64,000 nucleotides of DNA from Streptomyces coeruleorubidus (GTDB lineage: Bacteria; Actinomycetota; Actinomycetes; Streptomycetales; Streptomycetaceae): assembly GCF_028885415.1 (NCBI RefSeq), contig NZ_CP118527.1:8432001-8496000 (forward strand), read 5' to 3'. The notes below the pieces were generated by a model, which was given only the letters and a program-made list of their open reading frames with translations, was not told where the DNA came from and did not search any database. Each line of letters opens with the position of its first letter. Positions within the stretch are counted from its first letter, which is position 1. A program made the translations under genes and the position numbers. Positions 43,408-53,997 of the stretch are shown here, in pieces.

Positions 43408-44093
43408 GCAGTGTCCTTGTCGTGGGTGGCACGTCGGGCATCGGCCTCGCGTTCGCCCGGGCCCGCGCCGAGCAGGGGGACGAGGTAATCCTGACCAGCC
43501 GCGACGCCCACCGCGCCGACCTGATCGCCAAGGAGTTCGGCGCCCGGGGCATCGCCCTCGACCTGGCGCGACCCCTGGAGATCGCGGCGGCGCTGGCCGA
43601 CGTGGGACGCGTCGACCATATGGTGCTCGCGGCGGTCTCCCGGGACGACAACAAGGTGAGCGAGTACGACATCGATGCCGCCCTGCGGCTGGTCACCCTC
43701 AAGCTCGTCGGCTACACCGAGGTCGTGCACACGCTGCGGACCCGGCTGCACGACGACAGCGCCATCGTGCTATTCGGCGGACAGGCCAAGGAACGCCCCT
43801 ACCCGGGGGCGACGACGGTGGCGACGGTCAACGCGGGCGTGCGGGGACTGATGAACTCCCTGGCCGTCGAACTCGCTCCCGTCCGGGTCAGCGTCGTGCA
43901 TCCCGGCGTCGTCGGCGACAGCCCGTACTGGCAGGCCAAACCGGAGAAGGTGCTCGAGGTGCTGCGCACCGAGACGCCCACCGGGCGGCTGGCCACGATG
44001 GCGGACGTGGTGGACGCGGTCGACTTCCTGCTGCGCAACCGGTCGGTCAACGCGGTGGAACTGACCGTGGACGGGGGCTGGTTGCTGGGGTGA
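43404..44093 (+). CDS. Short-chain dehydrogenase-fold protein lacking the canonical Tyr-Lys pair
   Basis: A 229-residue SDR-fold protein. The cofactor motif is VGGTSGIGLAFARA and the end VNAVELTVDGGWLLG is typical. Where SDRs have YxxxK, the sequence reads TTVATVNAGVRGLMNSLAVE: the Tyr position is hydrophobic and the Lys is Asn. The preceding Ser position is Gly or Gln (LFGGQAKERP). It may bind cofactor or act in a different way from ordinary SDRs. It is the last gene of the coupled cluster, overlapping the bicupin by four bases. Confidence 0.82.
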   Translation: MSSVLVVGGTSGIGLAFARARAEQGDEVILTSRDAHRADLIAKEFGARGIALDLARPLEIAAALADVGRVDHMVLAAVSRDDNKVSEYDIDAALRLVTLKLVGYTEVVHTLRTRLHDDSAIVLFGGQAKERPYPGATTVATVNAGVRGLMNSLAVELAPVRVSVVHPGVVGDSPYWQAKPEKVLEVLRTETPTGRLATMADVVDAVDFLLRNRSVNAVELTVDGGWLLG

Positions 44094-44095
44094 GG

Positions 44096-44148
44096 GCCGG
44101 GCCCGGGACGGTCACCCGGCAGTGCCGGGCCCGTGATGGTCACCCGGC
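44096..44148. repeat. 25-bp tandem repeat between convergent genes
   Basis: Two 25-base copies (44096-44120 and 44124-44148) starting GCCGGGCCCG and ending GGTCACCCGGC differ at two positions and are three bases apart. They fill the gap between the SDR and endonuclease genes and cover the latter's last codons. They contain CCGGGCCCGG and may also act as a terminator. Confidence 0.7.
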
Positions 44149-44787
44149 CCGCCGCAGCGTCTCCTCGACCACGTCCTTGTCCACCGCCGCCCGCACCAGC
44201 GCCGCGGCGAGGACGGCCGGGTCGGTCCGCCCGGCCAGTTCGGTGAGACGGTCCGGGTCCTTCGGCAGCTTCAGTCGCTCGGCGCCCTGGAGGGCCTTGG
44301 CGTCGAGGTAGGGAGCGGCCTCCGGCCACACACCCTGTGCCTCGCGCAGGAAGATGTCGGCGCCGGCCGGGCCGATCCCGGGGAACTCCTGGAGCAGATG
44401 GCGCAGTTCGGACACCTTGCCGTCCGCCTCCCGGCGCAGTCGCCGCAGATCCCCGCCCCACCGCTCGTTCAACAGCTCGGCCGCTTCGCCCAGTTGGGTC
44501 GCCGTGCGCTCGTCGTAGCGCCGGTAGCCGCCCCGGCCGAGCGCGTCCACCCGCTCCTGCCAGTCGGTCTGCGCCATGCGGCGCGGGTCGCGCAGCCCCG
44601 CCTCGTGCAGGGCACGGGCGGTGGCCAGCGCGATCGAGCCGCGGATGCGGGCGCTGAGCAGATGGGCCAGTACCAGCAGCCGGTACAGCGGCTGCGGGGT
44701 GTCCTTCAGCCGGATGCCCGCCTCATCCGCGTACGTCCGGCCGTGCGCGTCGAGGAGTTCGCGTACGACACGCTGCTGCCGGTCCAC
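44140..44787 (-). CDS. HhH-GPD endonuclease III-like protein
   Basis: A 215-residue DNA-repair-like protein. The helix-hairpin-helix is LLQEFPGIGPAGADIFLRE (about 135-153), with an upstream helical region LYRLLVLAHLLSARIRG as in endonuclease III. The catalytic Lys of bifunctional glycosylases and a C-terminal Fe-S cluster are not evident, so it may be a diverged, non-lyase member. It is the last of four minus-strand genes with WhiB-like, Dps and DUF3140, five bases after DUF3140. Confidence 0.8.
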   Translation of the reverse strand: MDRQQRVVRELLDAHGRTYADEAGIRLKDTPQPLYRLLVLAHLLSARIRGSIALATARALHEAGLRDPRRMAQTDWQERVDALGRGGYRRYDERTATQLGEAAELLNERWGGDLRRLRREADGKVSELRHLLQEFPGIGPAGADIFLREAQGVWPEAAPYLDAKALQGAERLKLPKDPDRLTELAGRTDPAVLAAALVRAAVDKDVVEETLRRAG

Positions 44788-44792
44788 GGCTC

Positions 44793-45140
44793 CTACCCCT
44801 TGAGCGGATCGTGGCCGACCGTCATCAGCCGGCGCCGGCGGCGCGTGTCCTCGGCCGTCACCTCAGGTAGCGGCTCGTCCTCCAGGTCCACCTGCGAGGT
44901 GACCCTGTCCACGACGTTCCGCATCACGCGCAGGTCGTCCTCGGTCAGGTCGGTGCGCCGCTTCTGCAGGATCGCCAGGACGTGCTGCCCGGTCTGCGTA
45001 CCCGCCTGATCGGGCAGCGGTTCCGCGTCCTCGTCGGCGTCCCGCATCCGCAACCAGGCCGCGAGCTCCTGCGAGGTCATGTTCACCACGCGGTGGAAGT
45101 CCGCCCACAGCGCGTCGAGTTCGAGGGCGTCGGTCATCAC
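44793..45140 (-). CDS. DUF3140 protein
   Basis: A 115-residue helical, acidic protein of the DUF3140 family: ALWADFHRVVNMTSQELAAW near the N-terminus and VMRNVVDRVTSQVDLED near the C-terminus. GTG 45140 is directly followed by an ATG that could also serve. Function is unknown. It lies between dps and the endonuclease gene, which suggests a DNA-protection context. Confidence 0.8.
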   Translation of the reverse strand: MMTDALELDALWADFHRVVNMTSQELAAWLRMRDADEDAEPLPDQAGTQTGQHVLAILQKRRTDLTEDDLRVMRNVVDRVTSQVDLEDEPLPEVTAEDTRRRRRLMTVGHDPLKG

Positions 45141-45170
45141 ATGCCCCTTCCTTGCGTACGTGCGCGCCGG

Positions 45171-45653
45171 TCAGCCCCCGCGGGGGAAGTTCTCGGCGTC
45201 GAACATCCACCGCTGCTTCTCCAGCTCGGCGGTGATGCTGATCAGCAGGTCCTGGGTGACCAGGTCGGCCTTCTCGGTCGCGTCGATGCGCTCGCGCAGC
45301 CGGCCGATGGCGTCCTGGAGGGACTCCACCATCACCCGCACGGCGTCCGAGTCGCGCACCCAGCCCTCCTTGGGGGCGGGCAGGGTGAAGGCCTTGGCGA
45401 TGGTCTCGGGCCGGCCGTCCGGCGGGACGCCGAGCGCCGCGGACCGCTCCGCCACCGTGTCGGCGAAGTTCCGCGCGGCCGAGACCACCTCGTCGAGCTG
45501 GAGGTGGATCGACCGGAACCGCGGTCCGACGATGTTCCAGTGCGCCTGCTTCCCGATCAGCGAGAGTCCGAGCAGATCCACCAGCGTGTCCTGGAGTGCC
45601 TCGCACGAGACCCGGCCGGCCTCGTCGGACAGTGTGCTGCGCACAGCCGTCAT
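45171..45653 (-). CDS. dps: Dps-family DNA-protection/ferritin-like protein
   Basis: A 160-residue ferritin-fold protein. The inter-subunit ferroxidase motif is LSLIGKQAHWNIVGPRFRSI followed by HLQLDEVVSAARNFADTVAE, and the C-terminus has ITAELEKQRWMFDAENF. The ATG at 45653 overlaps the WhiB-like stop (ATGA), and GAAGGAG precedes it. It should store iron and protect DNA in stress or stationary phase. Coupling to an Fe-S regulator fits redox control. Confidence 0.93.
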   Translation of the reverse strand: MTAVRSTLSDEAGRVSCEALQDTLVDLLGLSLIGKQAHWNIVGPRFRSIHLQLDEVVSAARNFADTVAERSAALGVPPDGRPETIAKAFTLPAPKEGWVRDSDAVRVMVESLQDAIGRLRERIDATEKADLVTQDLLISITAELEKQRWMFDAENFPRGG

Positions 45654-45907
45654 AGGGCGCTTCTCCTTCTCGCGTCGTGCGTCGTGTTCCGGAGCAGTGC
45701 GTCGCGCTCCTCCTCGCAGGTCCCGCCCCACACGCCCGCGGCCTGGCCACTGCTCAGCGCGAAGCTCAGGCACTGGTCGGTCACCGGGCAGCGCGCGCAG
45801 ATCCGCTTCGCGGCCGCGACGTCCCGCAGGGCCGGACCTGCCGTGCCCACGGGGAAGAACAACTCGGGGTCCTCGTCCACACAGGCGGCGCTCCGCAACC
45901 ACTCCAT
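45650..45907 (-). CDS. WhiB-like [4Fe-4S] regulator
   Basis: An 85-residue WhiB-family protein with the four cluster ligands C9 (SAAC), C37 and C40 (ICARC) and C46 (DQC), and the GVWGG turn. ATG 45907 is chosen by comparison with the family's N-terminus; an upstream TTG at 45940 gives 96 residues. It heads an operon with dps, DUF3140 and an endonuclease, so it probably controls oxidative or nitrosative stress genes. It is divergent from the thiolase. Confidence 0.92.
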   Translation of the reverse strand: MEWLRSAACVDEDPELFFPVGTAGPALRDVAAAKRICARCPVTDQCLSFALSSGQAAGVWGGTCEEERDALLRNTTHDARRRSAL

Positions 45908-46106
45908 GAACGCGCGGGTGCCCAGGGCACACTGGTGCAAACCGCGACGTGCGACGGACGCGGGCGGTCCCGGAACGGCGACCTGGCCTGCGACAACGCC
46001 CTCCTGGACCCGCGGGACCCGCAGAAATCTTCTCAGGCGGTGGCCGAGGGGCTAAGATTCGAAACTAGCGGTGCTAATTAATCTGCGGTGTGTGAGGAGT
46101 CCTCCC

Positions 46107-47291
<1,185 letters not shown>

Positions 47292-47359
47292 GTACTCGGG
47301 CCCACCAGGCGAGACGCCGCTACCCGCACCGGTTCGTTGCACATAGCATCGGTGTTCGC

Positions 47360-48133
47360 ATGAACACCATGACGCTCTGGCACATCACCGGCTGGGAGTT
47401 CGCCGCGCTCGCTTTCGCGGCCCTGCTCGTCGGCTTCTCGAAGACCGCCGTGAGCGGGGCCAACACGGTCAGTCTCGCCATCTTCGCCGCGGTGCTGCCC
47501 GCCCGCGCCTCCACCGGTGTGCTGCTGCCGGTCCTGATCGCCGGGGACCTGCTCGCCGTCGCCACCTACCGGCGGCACGCCCACTGGCCCACGCTGTGGC
47601 GGCTGTTCCCGGCGGTCGCCGCGGGTGTCGTCGTCGGCACGGTGTTCCTGATGTGGGCGGACGACGCGATCGTACGGACCTCGATCGGCGCGATCCTGCT
47701 GCTGATGGCCGCGGTGACGGTCTGGCGCAGGCGCGCGGCGGACGCGGAGCAGGAGCCGGAGTCGGTCACCACCCGAGCGGGCCGTCTCAAGGCCCGCTCC
47801 TACGGCGTCCTCGGCGGCTTCACCACCATGGTCGCCAACGCGGGCGGCCCGGTGATGTCGATGTACCTGCTGTCCGCGGGCTTCCGCAAACTCGGCTTCC
47901 TCGGCACGTCCGCCTTCTTCTTCCTGATCGTCAACGTCTCCAAGCTGCCCTTCAGCGCCGGCCTCGGCCTGATCGACGGCCGCTCCCTGCTCCTCGACCT
48001 GGCACTCGTGGCGTTCGTCGTGCCCGGCGCGCTGTTCGGCAAGTGGGCGGTCAACAAGATCAACCAGCGGCTGTTCGAACAGCTGGTCATCGCGGCGACG
48101 GTCGTGGGCGGACTGCAGCTGCTGCTGCGCTGA
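47360..48133 (+). CDS. TauE/SafE-family (TSUP) membrane exporter
   Basis: A 257-residue integral membrane protein with about eight hydrophobic segments, and the two family repeats ([20 protein letters not shown] near residue 25 and [20 protein letters not shown] near residue 150). TSUP proteins export sulfite, sulfoacetate or other organic anions. It lies 68 bases after the thiolase. No sulfur gene is nearby, so the substrate is open. Confidence 0.92.
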   Translation: MNTMTLWHITGWEFAALAFAALLVGFSKTAVSGANTVSLAIFAAVLPARASTGVLLPVLIAGDLLAVATYRRHAHWPTLWRLFPAVAAGVVVGTVFLMWADDAIVRTSIGAILLLMAAVTVWRRRAADAEQEPESVTTRAGRLKARSYGVLGGFTTMVANAGGPVMSMYLLSAGFRKLGFLGTSAFFFLIVNVSKLPFSAGLGLIDGRSLLLDLALVAFVVPGALFGKWAVNKINQRLFEQLVIAATVVGGLQLLLR

Positions 48134-48162
48134 CGCGTCACTGCCGCCGAGCCGACCCGCAA

Positions 48163-48963
48163 CTACCACTGTGCCGAACCCCGCAGCAGCGCCGGAAGGT
48201 CCGCGAACGACTCGATCACGTGGTCGGGTGTGCCGTCGGCGGCCCGGAGCGCATCCGGCTGGAACTTGCCGGTCCGGACGAGGACCCCGGTGATCCCGGC
48301 CCGCTGCGCCGCGAGCACGTCGGACTCGACGTCGTCGCCCACCATCACGGCCTCGTCCGCGCCGGCGCCCAGCCGGGCGAGCGCCGCCTCGAAGAACGCC
48401 CGGGCCGGTTTCCCGGTGATCTCGGCCTCCACCCGGGCGGCCTGCTCCAGCCCGGCCAGGAACGCACCCGAGTCCAGCCGCAGCCCCTCGGCCGTACGCC
48501 AGTACAGGTTGCGGTGCATCGCCACCAGCCGGGCCCCGCGCTGCAGATGCCCGAAGGCCCGGTCGAGCGCCGCGTAGCCGAACTCAGGGCCGGCCCCGCC
48601 CACCAGCACGACATCCGGCAGGGTGCCGGAGTCCGCCGCGTCGACGACGGTCACACCGTCGAGGTCCTCCGCGATGTCGCCGCTGTTCAGCAGGGCGCAC
48701 CGGGCGCCGGGACAGTGCTCGGCGAGGTGGGCGGCGGTGGCGGCGGGCGCGGTCAGGATGTCCTCGGCGGACACCGGGAACCCCGCGTCCGCGAGCGTCC
48801 CGGCGATCGACGCCCGCGTGCGGGACGTCGTGTTCGTGACCAGCAGCACGGCGAACCCGGCATCCCGGATCTCCCGCAACGCCTCGACGGCCCCCGGCAA
48901 GGGCCGCCACGAGACGGTCAGCACCCCGTCGATGTCGACGAGCACGGCACGTACGGACTCCAT
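48163..48963 (-). CDS. HAD-superfamily IIA phosphatase, NagD-like
   Basis: A 266-residue HAD hydrolase. Motif I is [12 protein letters not shown], motif II is [14 protein letters not shown], the C2 cap lies in the middle ([20 protein letters not shown]) and motif IV is [22 protein letters not shown] 48963 is chosen because the phosphatase fold starts there. The IIA subclass includes phospholysine phosphohistidine phosphatase-like and NagD-type enzymes. The substrate is not predictable. Confidence 0.9.
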   Translation of the reverse strand: MESVRAVLVDIDGVLTVSWRPLPGAVEALREIRDAGFAVLLVTNTTSRTRASIAGTLADAGFPVSAEDILTAPAATAAHLAEHCPGARCALLNSGDIAEDLDGVTVVDAADSGTLPDVVLVGGAGPEFGYAALDRAFGHLQRGARLVAMHRNLYWRTAEGLRLDSGAFLAGLEQAARVEAEITGKPARAFFEAALARLGAGADEAVMVGDDVESDVLAAQRAGITGVLVRTGKFQPDALRAADGTPDHVIESFADLPALLRGSAQW

Positions 48964-49029
48964 GCCCGGACGATAACCACGGTGAGCCGAGTCCGCCGGT
49001 CGGTGTCCGGGCACGGCAGCAGCCGCCCG

Positions 49030-51105
49030 TCACACCGTGCTGGCCGCCATGACCTTCGCCGGCCTGCCCGGCAGACCGTGGCTGAGGTCCTCCACCAGCA
49101 GCCGCTTGGCGATCGCGTCGACCGCGACGCGCAGATCGCCGTCCGACGGGCGGCTGATGTCCTGCCCCAGCCGCTCCTCCAGCCAGGAGGCCCAGGCCCT
49201 GCTGATGACCGCGGCCTCGCGGGCACCGGCCTCCGTGTGGGACAGCAGGGAGCCGTCGCGGGTCAGGAACCCCTCGTCGACCATCCGCTCGAAGACCGGC
49301 AGCAGCACCTCGGGCGGCATCCGGCGCCGCGCGGCGATGAGTCCGAGACTGGCATGGCCGACCATCCGCGTGAACAGCTCGACCTGTATCACCGCCCAGG
49401 CGCCCGCCACATCGAGCCGGGTGTCCGACTCAAGGATGATCCGTCGCGCCGTGTCCAGGTCCGTACCGCCGATGATCTTCCCGACGGCGGCCTCCAGCAC
49501 CCGCTGAGAGTCCGCGCCGCTCGGCGAGGCGAAACCCTCACCCATGTCGGTCGACCCCGTCCGCGCGGTGTCGCGCAGCCGGACCTGCTTGAGGAACAGG
49601 GCGACGAGGAATCCCAGTGCGGCGACCGGCACCGTCCACAGGAACACCGTCTGGAGGGTGTCGGCGTAGGCGTCGACGATCGGGGCGGCCGTGGCCGGCG
49701 GCAGTTCGTGCACGCCGTCCGGGCTGGTCGCCGCCCTGGCGACGATGTCCGGCTCCACGCCACCGGTCTGCGCCGCCCGCGCCACCCCCTCGCGGAGGTT
49801 GGGCGCCAGCGCGTTGGTGTAGATCGTGCCGAAGACGGCCGTGCCGAACGCACTGCCCAGTGTACGGAAGAAGGTCACTCCGGAGGTCGCCGTGCCCAGG
49901 TCGGCGTAGTCGACGGTGTTCTGCACCGCGATCGTCAGCACCTGCATGCACAGGCCGATGCCGGTGCCCATGACGAACATGTACAGGGACTCCAGCCCCG
50001 AGCCGGTGCCCGGCCCCATGAGGGACATCAGGAACAGACCGGCGCCCATCACCAGCGGGCCGACGACAGGGAACACTCCGATACCGCCCGGTCCTGCTGA
50101 CGACGCTGCCGCTGAAGACCGACGCGATGAGCAGCCCGGCCACCATCGGCAGCGTCCGCACGCCGGACACCGTGGCCGAGTCGCCGTCGACGTCCTGGAG
50201 ATACGTCGGCAGGTACGTCAGCGCGCCGAGCATCGCGAAGCCGACGATGAAGCTCAGCACCGAGCAGACGGTGAACACCGGGTTGGCGAACAGCCGCATG
50301 GGCAGCATCGGTTCGCGCGCCGGGTCTCCACCCGGCAGAACAGGCCGAGCGCGACCACACCGCCCACGAACAGCGCGATGATCACGCCCGAGCCCCACGC
50401 GTACTCGTTGCCGCCCCAACTCGTCGCCAGGGTCAGCGCGCCGGCGCCGGCCGCGACGAGCGCGATGCCCAGATAGTCGATGACCGGCCGGGAGACCGAC
50501 TTCACGACCGGGATGGTGCGGGCGGCCGCCGCGACGACGACGATCGCGATGGGAACGTTGACGTAGAACGCCCACCGCCACGTCAGATGGTCGGTGAACA
50601 GCCCGCCGAGCAGCGGCCCGATGACGGTGGACACACCGAACACCGCGCCGATCGCGCCCTGGTACTTGCCACGCTCGCGCAGCGGGATCACATCGGCGAT
50701 CAGCGCCATCGACGTGACCATCAGCCCGCCCGCACCGATGCCCTGCATGGCCCGCCAGGCGATCAGCAGCGACATGTTGGTGGCCAGACCGCACAGGAAC
50801 GAGCCCGTGATGAACACGATCGCCGAGACCTGGAAGACCACCTTGCGGCCGAACAGGTCGCCGAACTTGCCGACCAGCACGGTCGCGACGGTCTCCGCGA
50901 GCAGGTACGAGGTGACCACCCACGACATGTGGTCCGCCCCGCCCAGGTCCGAGACGATGGTCGGCAGGGCGGTGCCGACGATGGTCTGGTCGAGGGCCGC
51001 GAGCAGCATCCCCAGCGTGATCGTCACGAAGACGACGTTGCGGCGACGGGTGTCCAGCACCGGGGGCTGGGAGGCGGGCAGTGCGGTTTCCTCCACGACG
51101 GTCAC
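49030..51105 (-). pseudogene. EmrB/QacA-type MFS transporter with winged-helix tail, two frameshifts
   Basis: The N-terminal part (GTG 51105) is a normal 14-TM drug exporter ([31 protein letters not shown]). Near 50325 one G is missing, so [19 protein letters not shown] continues in another frame. Near 50080 one extra base restores the original frame (FPVVGPLVMGAGLFLMSLMG). After the last TM, about 180 extra residues contain a MarR-like winged helix (VELFTRMVGHASLGLIAARR, LLPVFERMVDEGFLTRDGS). Without the two indels it would be a full-length protein. Either it is a recent pseudogene or the two indels are sequence errors. Confidence 0.75.
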
Positions 51106-51186
51106 GACGTCACCCTCACACCTGTGGACTACGTGCGCATGCCAGAAAGTCCGCACGGGTGCCCGGTGATGTGCACCCCAGTCGTG

Positions 51187-51957
51187 TCATTCGCGGGGGC
51201 ACCGGCGCAGCAGATACGTGTCCATGATCCAGCCCTTGCGCTCGCGGGCCTCGGCACGCAACCGCTCGATGCGGGGCGCGGCCTCGGCGATCGGTCCGGA
51301 GACGAGGATCTCGTCCGGGGTGCCGATGTAAGCCCCCCAGTAGATGTCGACATCGTCCTGCACGTACCGCCGGAAGGCCCGCTGGGCGTCCAGCATCACC
51401 ACCACGTCGTCCACGCCCTCCGGGAAGCCCTCCGCGAGAAGCCGGCCGGTGGTGATCTGCACGGGCCGGGCGACCCGGTTGAGCCCCGTCCGGTGCCGGG
51501 CGGCGAGCGCCGAGACGCTGGAGACGCCCGGCACGACGTCGTACTCGAACACCACCGCGCCCCGCTCCAGCACCTCCTCCAGGATCCCCAGCGTGCTGTC
51601 GTACAGCGCGGGATCGCCCCACACCAGGAAGGCGCCGGTCTCCTCCGCGCCGAGCTCCTCGCCGATCAGCCGCTCGTAGATGCCGGCGCGGGCGGTGCGC
51701 CAGTCCCCGACGGCGGGGGAGTAGGCCGCACCGCCGGCGGTCCGGTCCCGCTCCGGGCCACGGGCCTCGACGACCCGGTACGTCCCGTCCGGTATGTGCG
51801 CGTCGAGCATGTCCCGGCGCAGCCGGGTGAGGTCGGCCTTCACCTCTCCCTTGTCCAGGACGAAGAACACGTCCGTGCTCCGCAGCGCCCGGACCGCCTG
51901 GAGGGTGAGCTGGTCGGGGTCGCCCGCGCCGATACCGATGACATGAATCTTCCGCAC
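51187..51957 (-). CDS. cobF: Precorrin-6A synthase (deacetylating)
   Basis: A 256-residue SAM-dependent tetrapyrrole methyltransferase of the CobF type, which methylates C-1 of precorrin-5 and removes the acetyl unit in aerobic cobalamin synthesis. It starts VRKIHVIGIGAGDPDQLTLQ and contains FFVLDKGEVKADL, FLVWGDPALYDSTLGILE and VVPGVSSVSALAA. GTG 51957 is the start. Other cob genes are not in the window, so it is a detached cobF, as in several Streptomyces. Confidence 0.93.
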   Translation of the reverse strand: MRKIHVIGIGAGDPDQLTLQAVRALRSTDVFFVLDKGEVKADLTRLRRDMLDAHIPDGTYRVVEARGPERDRTAGGAAYSPAVGDWRTARAGIYERLIGEELGAEETGAFLVWGDPALYDSTLGILEEVLERGAVVFEYDVVPGVSSVSALAARHRTGLNRVARPVQITTGRLLAEGFPEGVDDVVVMLDAQRAFRRYVQDDVDIYWGAYIGTPDEILVSGPIAEAAPRIERLRAEARERKGWIMDTYLLRRCPRE

Positions 51958-52005
51958 GCCGACGAGTGTGCCGCACACCCCGACAACGTTCCGGCGCGTC
52001 CCGGG

Positions 52006-52563
52006 TCAACGCGGTGCGTCCGCTCCCCGCAGCCGGGGCGCCCGCGCCCCCGCGTCCACGGCCCGGCCGCTGTCCTCCACGTCCTGGGCCAGCTGCCGGG
52101 CCCAGGCGGAGACTCCCGCGACATCGATCCCGTACGGCCGTGACCGCCCCGAGCCCGACACCCACGCCCCGGCCGCCCCGGCGCCGCGCCGCAACAGTCG
52201 CGCCCCGCCGGCGAGGTTCCCCCGGGCGGCGTGCGTGAGCCCCACGGCCAGCTGGGCGAGTCCGCGCCACAGCTCTCGCTCCTCCTCGGGCCCCGACTTC
52301 CAGGCGTCCTCGAAGACCTCGTGCGCGTGGAACGGTTTCCCCTCGTCCAGCAACCGCTGCGCCTCGGCGACGGTCTCCTCCGGGGTGCGGACGACGCCCT
52401 CGGGCTGTCGGGGCACACCGTCCTCGCCGTACGGCAGGGGCCGCCCGAGTCCGTCCCGCGGCCGGGCATTCCTCGCCCGCCCCTCACTGTCGCGGTCCCG
52501 CTCCCCGAACGGCCGGCCGTCGGACGTGCTGCCCGCGCTTCCTGTACTCCCTGTACTGCCCAT
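52006..52563 (-). CDS. DUF309 protein
   Basis: A 185-residue protein: a disordered Gly/Ser/Arg-rich N-terminus (1-50) and a DUF309 helical domain (about 60-140) with the signature KPFHAHEVFEDAWK and LWRGLAQLAVGLTHAARGN. The family is small and its function is not established. It lies 48 bases upstream of cobF in the same orientation. Confidence 0.85.
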   Translation of the reverse strand: MGSTGSTGSAGSTSDGRPFGERDRDSEGRARNARPRDGLGRPLPYGEDGVPRQPEGVVRTPEETVAEAQRLLDEGKPFHAHEVFEDAWKSGPEEERELWRGLAQLAVGLTHAARGNLAGGARLLRRGAGAAGAWVSGSGRSRPYGIDVAGVSAWARQLAQDVEDSGRAVDAGARAPRLRGADAPR

Positions 52564-52664
52564 ACGCCGATTGTCCCGCGCCTCTGCCCGTTTTCGGCAC
52601 GGCCCGGGGTGTGGGGTAGAGTGCTGTTCGCGCGCTCACGCGGTTTCACCGCGCGCGAGCGCTC

Positions 52665-52738
<74 letters not shown>

Positions 52739-52746
52739 CGGTGCGG

Positions 52747-52781
52747 AAAGCCCTCGCAGGCAGATGTCTGCGGGGGCTTTT
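52747..52781 (+). terminator. Terminator after second tRNA-Pro
   Basis: AAAGCCCTCGCAG pairs with CTGCGGGGGCTTT, with one wobble, across a GCAGATGT loop, followed by TTTCT. Confidence 0.82.
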
Positions 52782-52805
52782 TCTGTGGGCCGGTGGCGAA
52801 GGTGA

Positions 52806-53997
52806 TCACGGCAACCGGTGTCCGTAGAGCCAGTCCAGCCGGCGGTGGTACCGGCGGGGAGCCAGTTTCCCGAGGAGCCACAGGGGAAGGTAGGCGAAGC
52901 TGTTTCCCCGGTGGAACCGCTGCCCGTTCCGGCGTGATCCGGCCTGGACGCGTGCGGTGCGCGGTCGCCGCGTCGCGGAGTAGGAGAGCAGCGCCCGGCG
53001 CACGTCGTCGGTGCCCTCGAGCCGGTGGGCGAGAACCCGTGCGTCCTCGATGGCCATGGTGGCGCCCTGGGCCAGGTACGGCAGCATGGGATGGCACGCG
53101 TCACCGAGGAGCGCGACGCGTCCGTCGGTCCAGGTCTCGAGGGGCTCGCGGTCGAACAACGCCCAGCGGTAGTGGGCGTCGGCCTCCCGGATGGTGGTGG
53201 TGACCGTGGGGTGCCAGCCCTCGAACTCGGCCAGCGCGTCCTGCCGTGTGCCGCGCTCGGTCCAGGACTCTCCCCGCCACTCGTCGCGCTCCACGACCGC
53301 CACGAGATTGGCCAGTGCCCCGCCCCGGAGCCGATAGGTGATCGCATGACGCCGGTCGCCCACCCAGAGGCACGCGGTGGGCGGGGGCACGTCACGCCCC
53401 AGACGCTCGATCGGGACGGTGACCCGCCAGGCGACATGGCCGGTGAACCGGGGCTCGCCGGCACCCAGCATCTGACTGCGGATCACCGAGTGGATGCCGT
53501 CGGCGCCGACGAGCAGGCTGCCGCTGACGCGCCGGCCCGAGTCGAGCAGTGCCGTGACCTCCTCGGGGCTCTGCTCGTAGCTCTTCACCGTCGCCCCGGT
53601 GTGGATCGTGATGTCCAGGCCGCTGCCCACCGTCCCGGTGAGGAGGGCGTCGATCAGGTCCGCACGGTGGACGTGCAGATAGGGGGGCGCCCCACCGCCG
53701 TACGGCGGTCTCGGCGAGTTCGATGCGGAACACGTGCCGACCGGAACGGCCGAGTCGCATTTCGACGGCCTCGGGACGGAACGTCGTGGGCAGCAGTTCG
53801 TCCAGCACTCCGAGGGACCTCAGCACGCTCACCCCGTTGGGGCTGAGCTGGATGCCCGCGCCGATCTCCCCGATGGCCGCCGCCTGCTCCAGCACGGTCA
53901 CGCGCCACCCGGCACGGCCGAGGGCGAGCGCGGTGGCCAGTCCGCCGATACCGGCGCCGACGACGAGCGCGTGTCCGGTACTCCGGCCGGTTTCCAT
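52806..53997 (-). pseudogene. FAD-dependent monooxygenase, frameshifted in a G6/C6 run
   Basis: From ATG 53997 (after GGGGAGG) the frame shows an FAD-binding N-terminus (ALVVGAGIGGLATALALGRA, TVLEQAAAIGEIGAGIQLSP) up to RRWGAP. It then breaks in a run of six C (complement of 53682-53687). One base fewer would give YLHVHRADLIDALLTG and the rest of a salicylate-hydroxylase-like enzyme (SLLVGADGIHSVIRSQML, ALLGDACHPMLPYLAQGA, AIEDARVLA). Without the extra base it would be about 396 residues. The single homopolymer slip could be a sequence error or a recent mutation. Confidence 0.8.
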
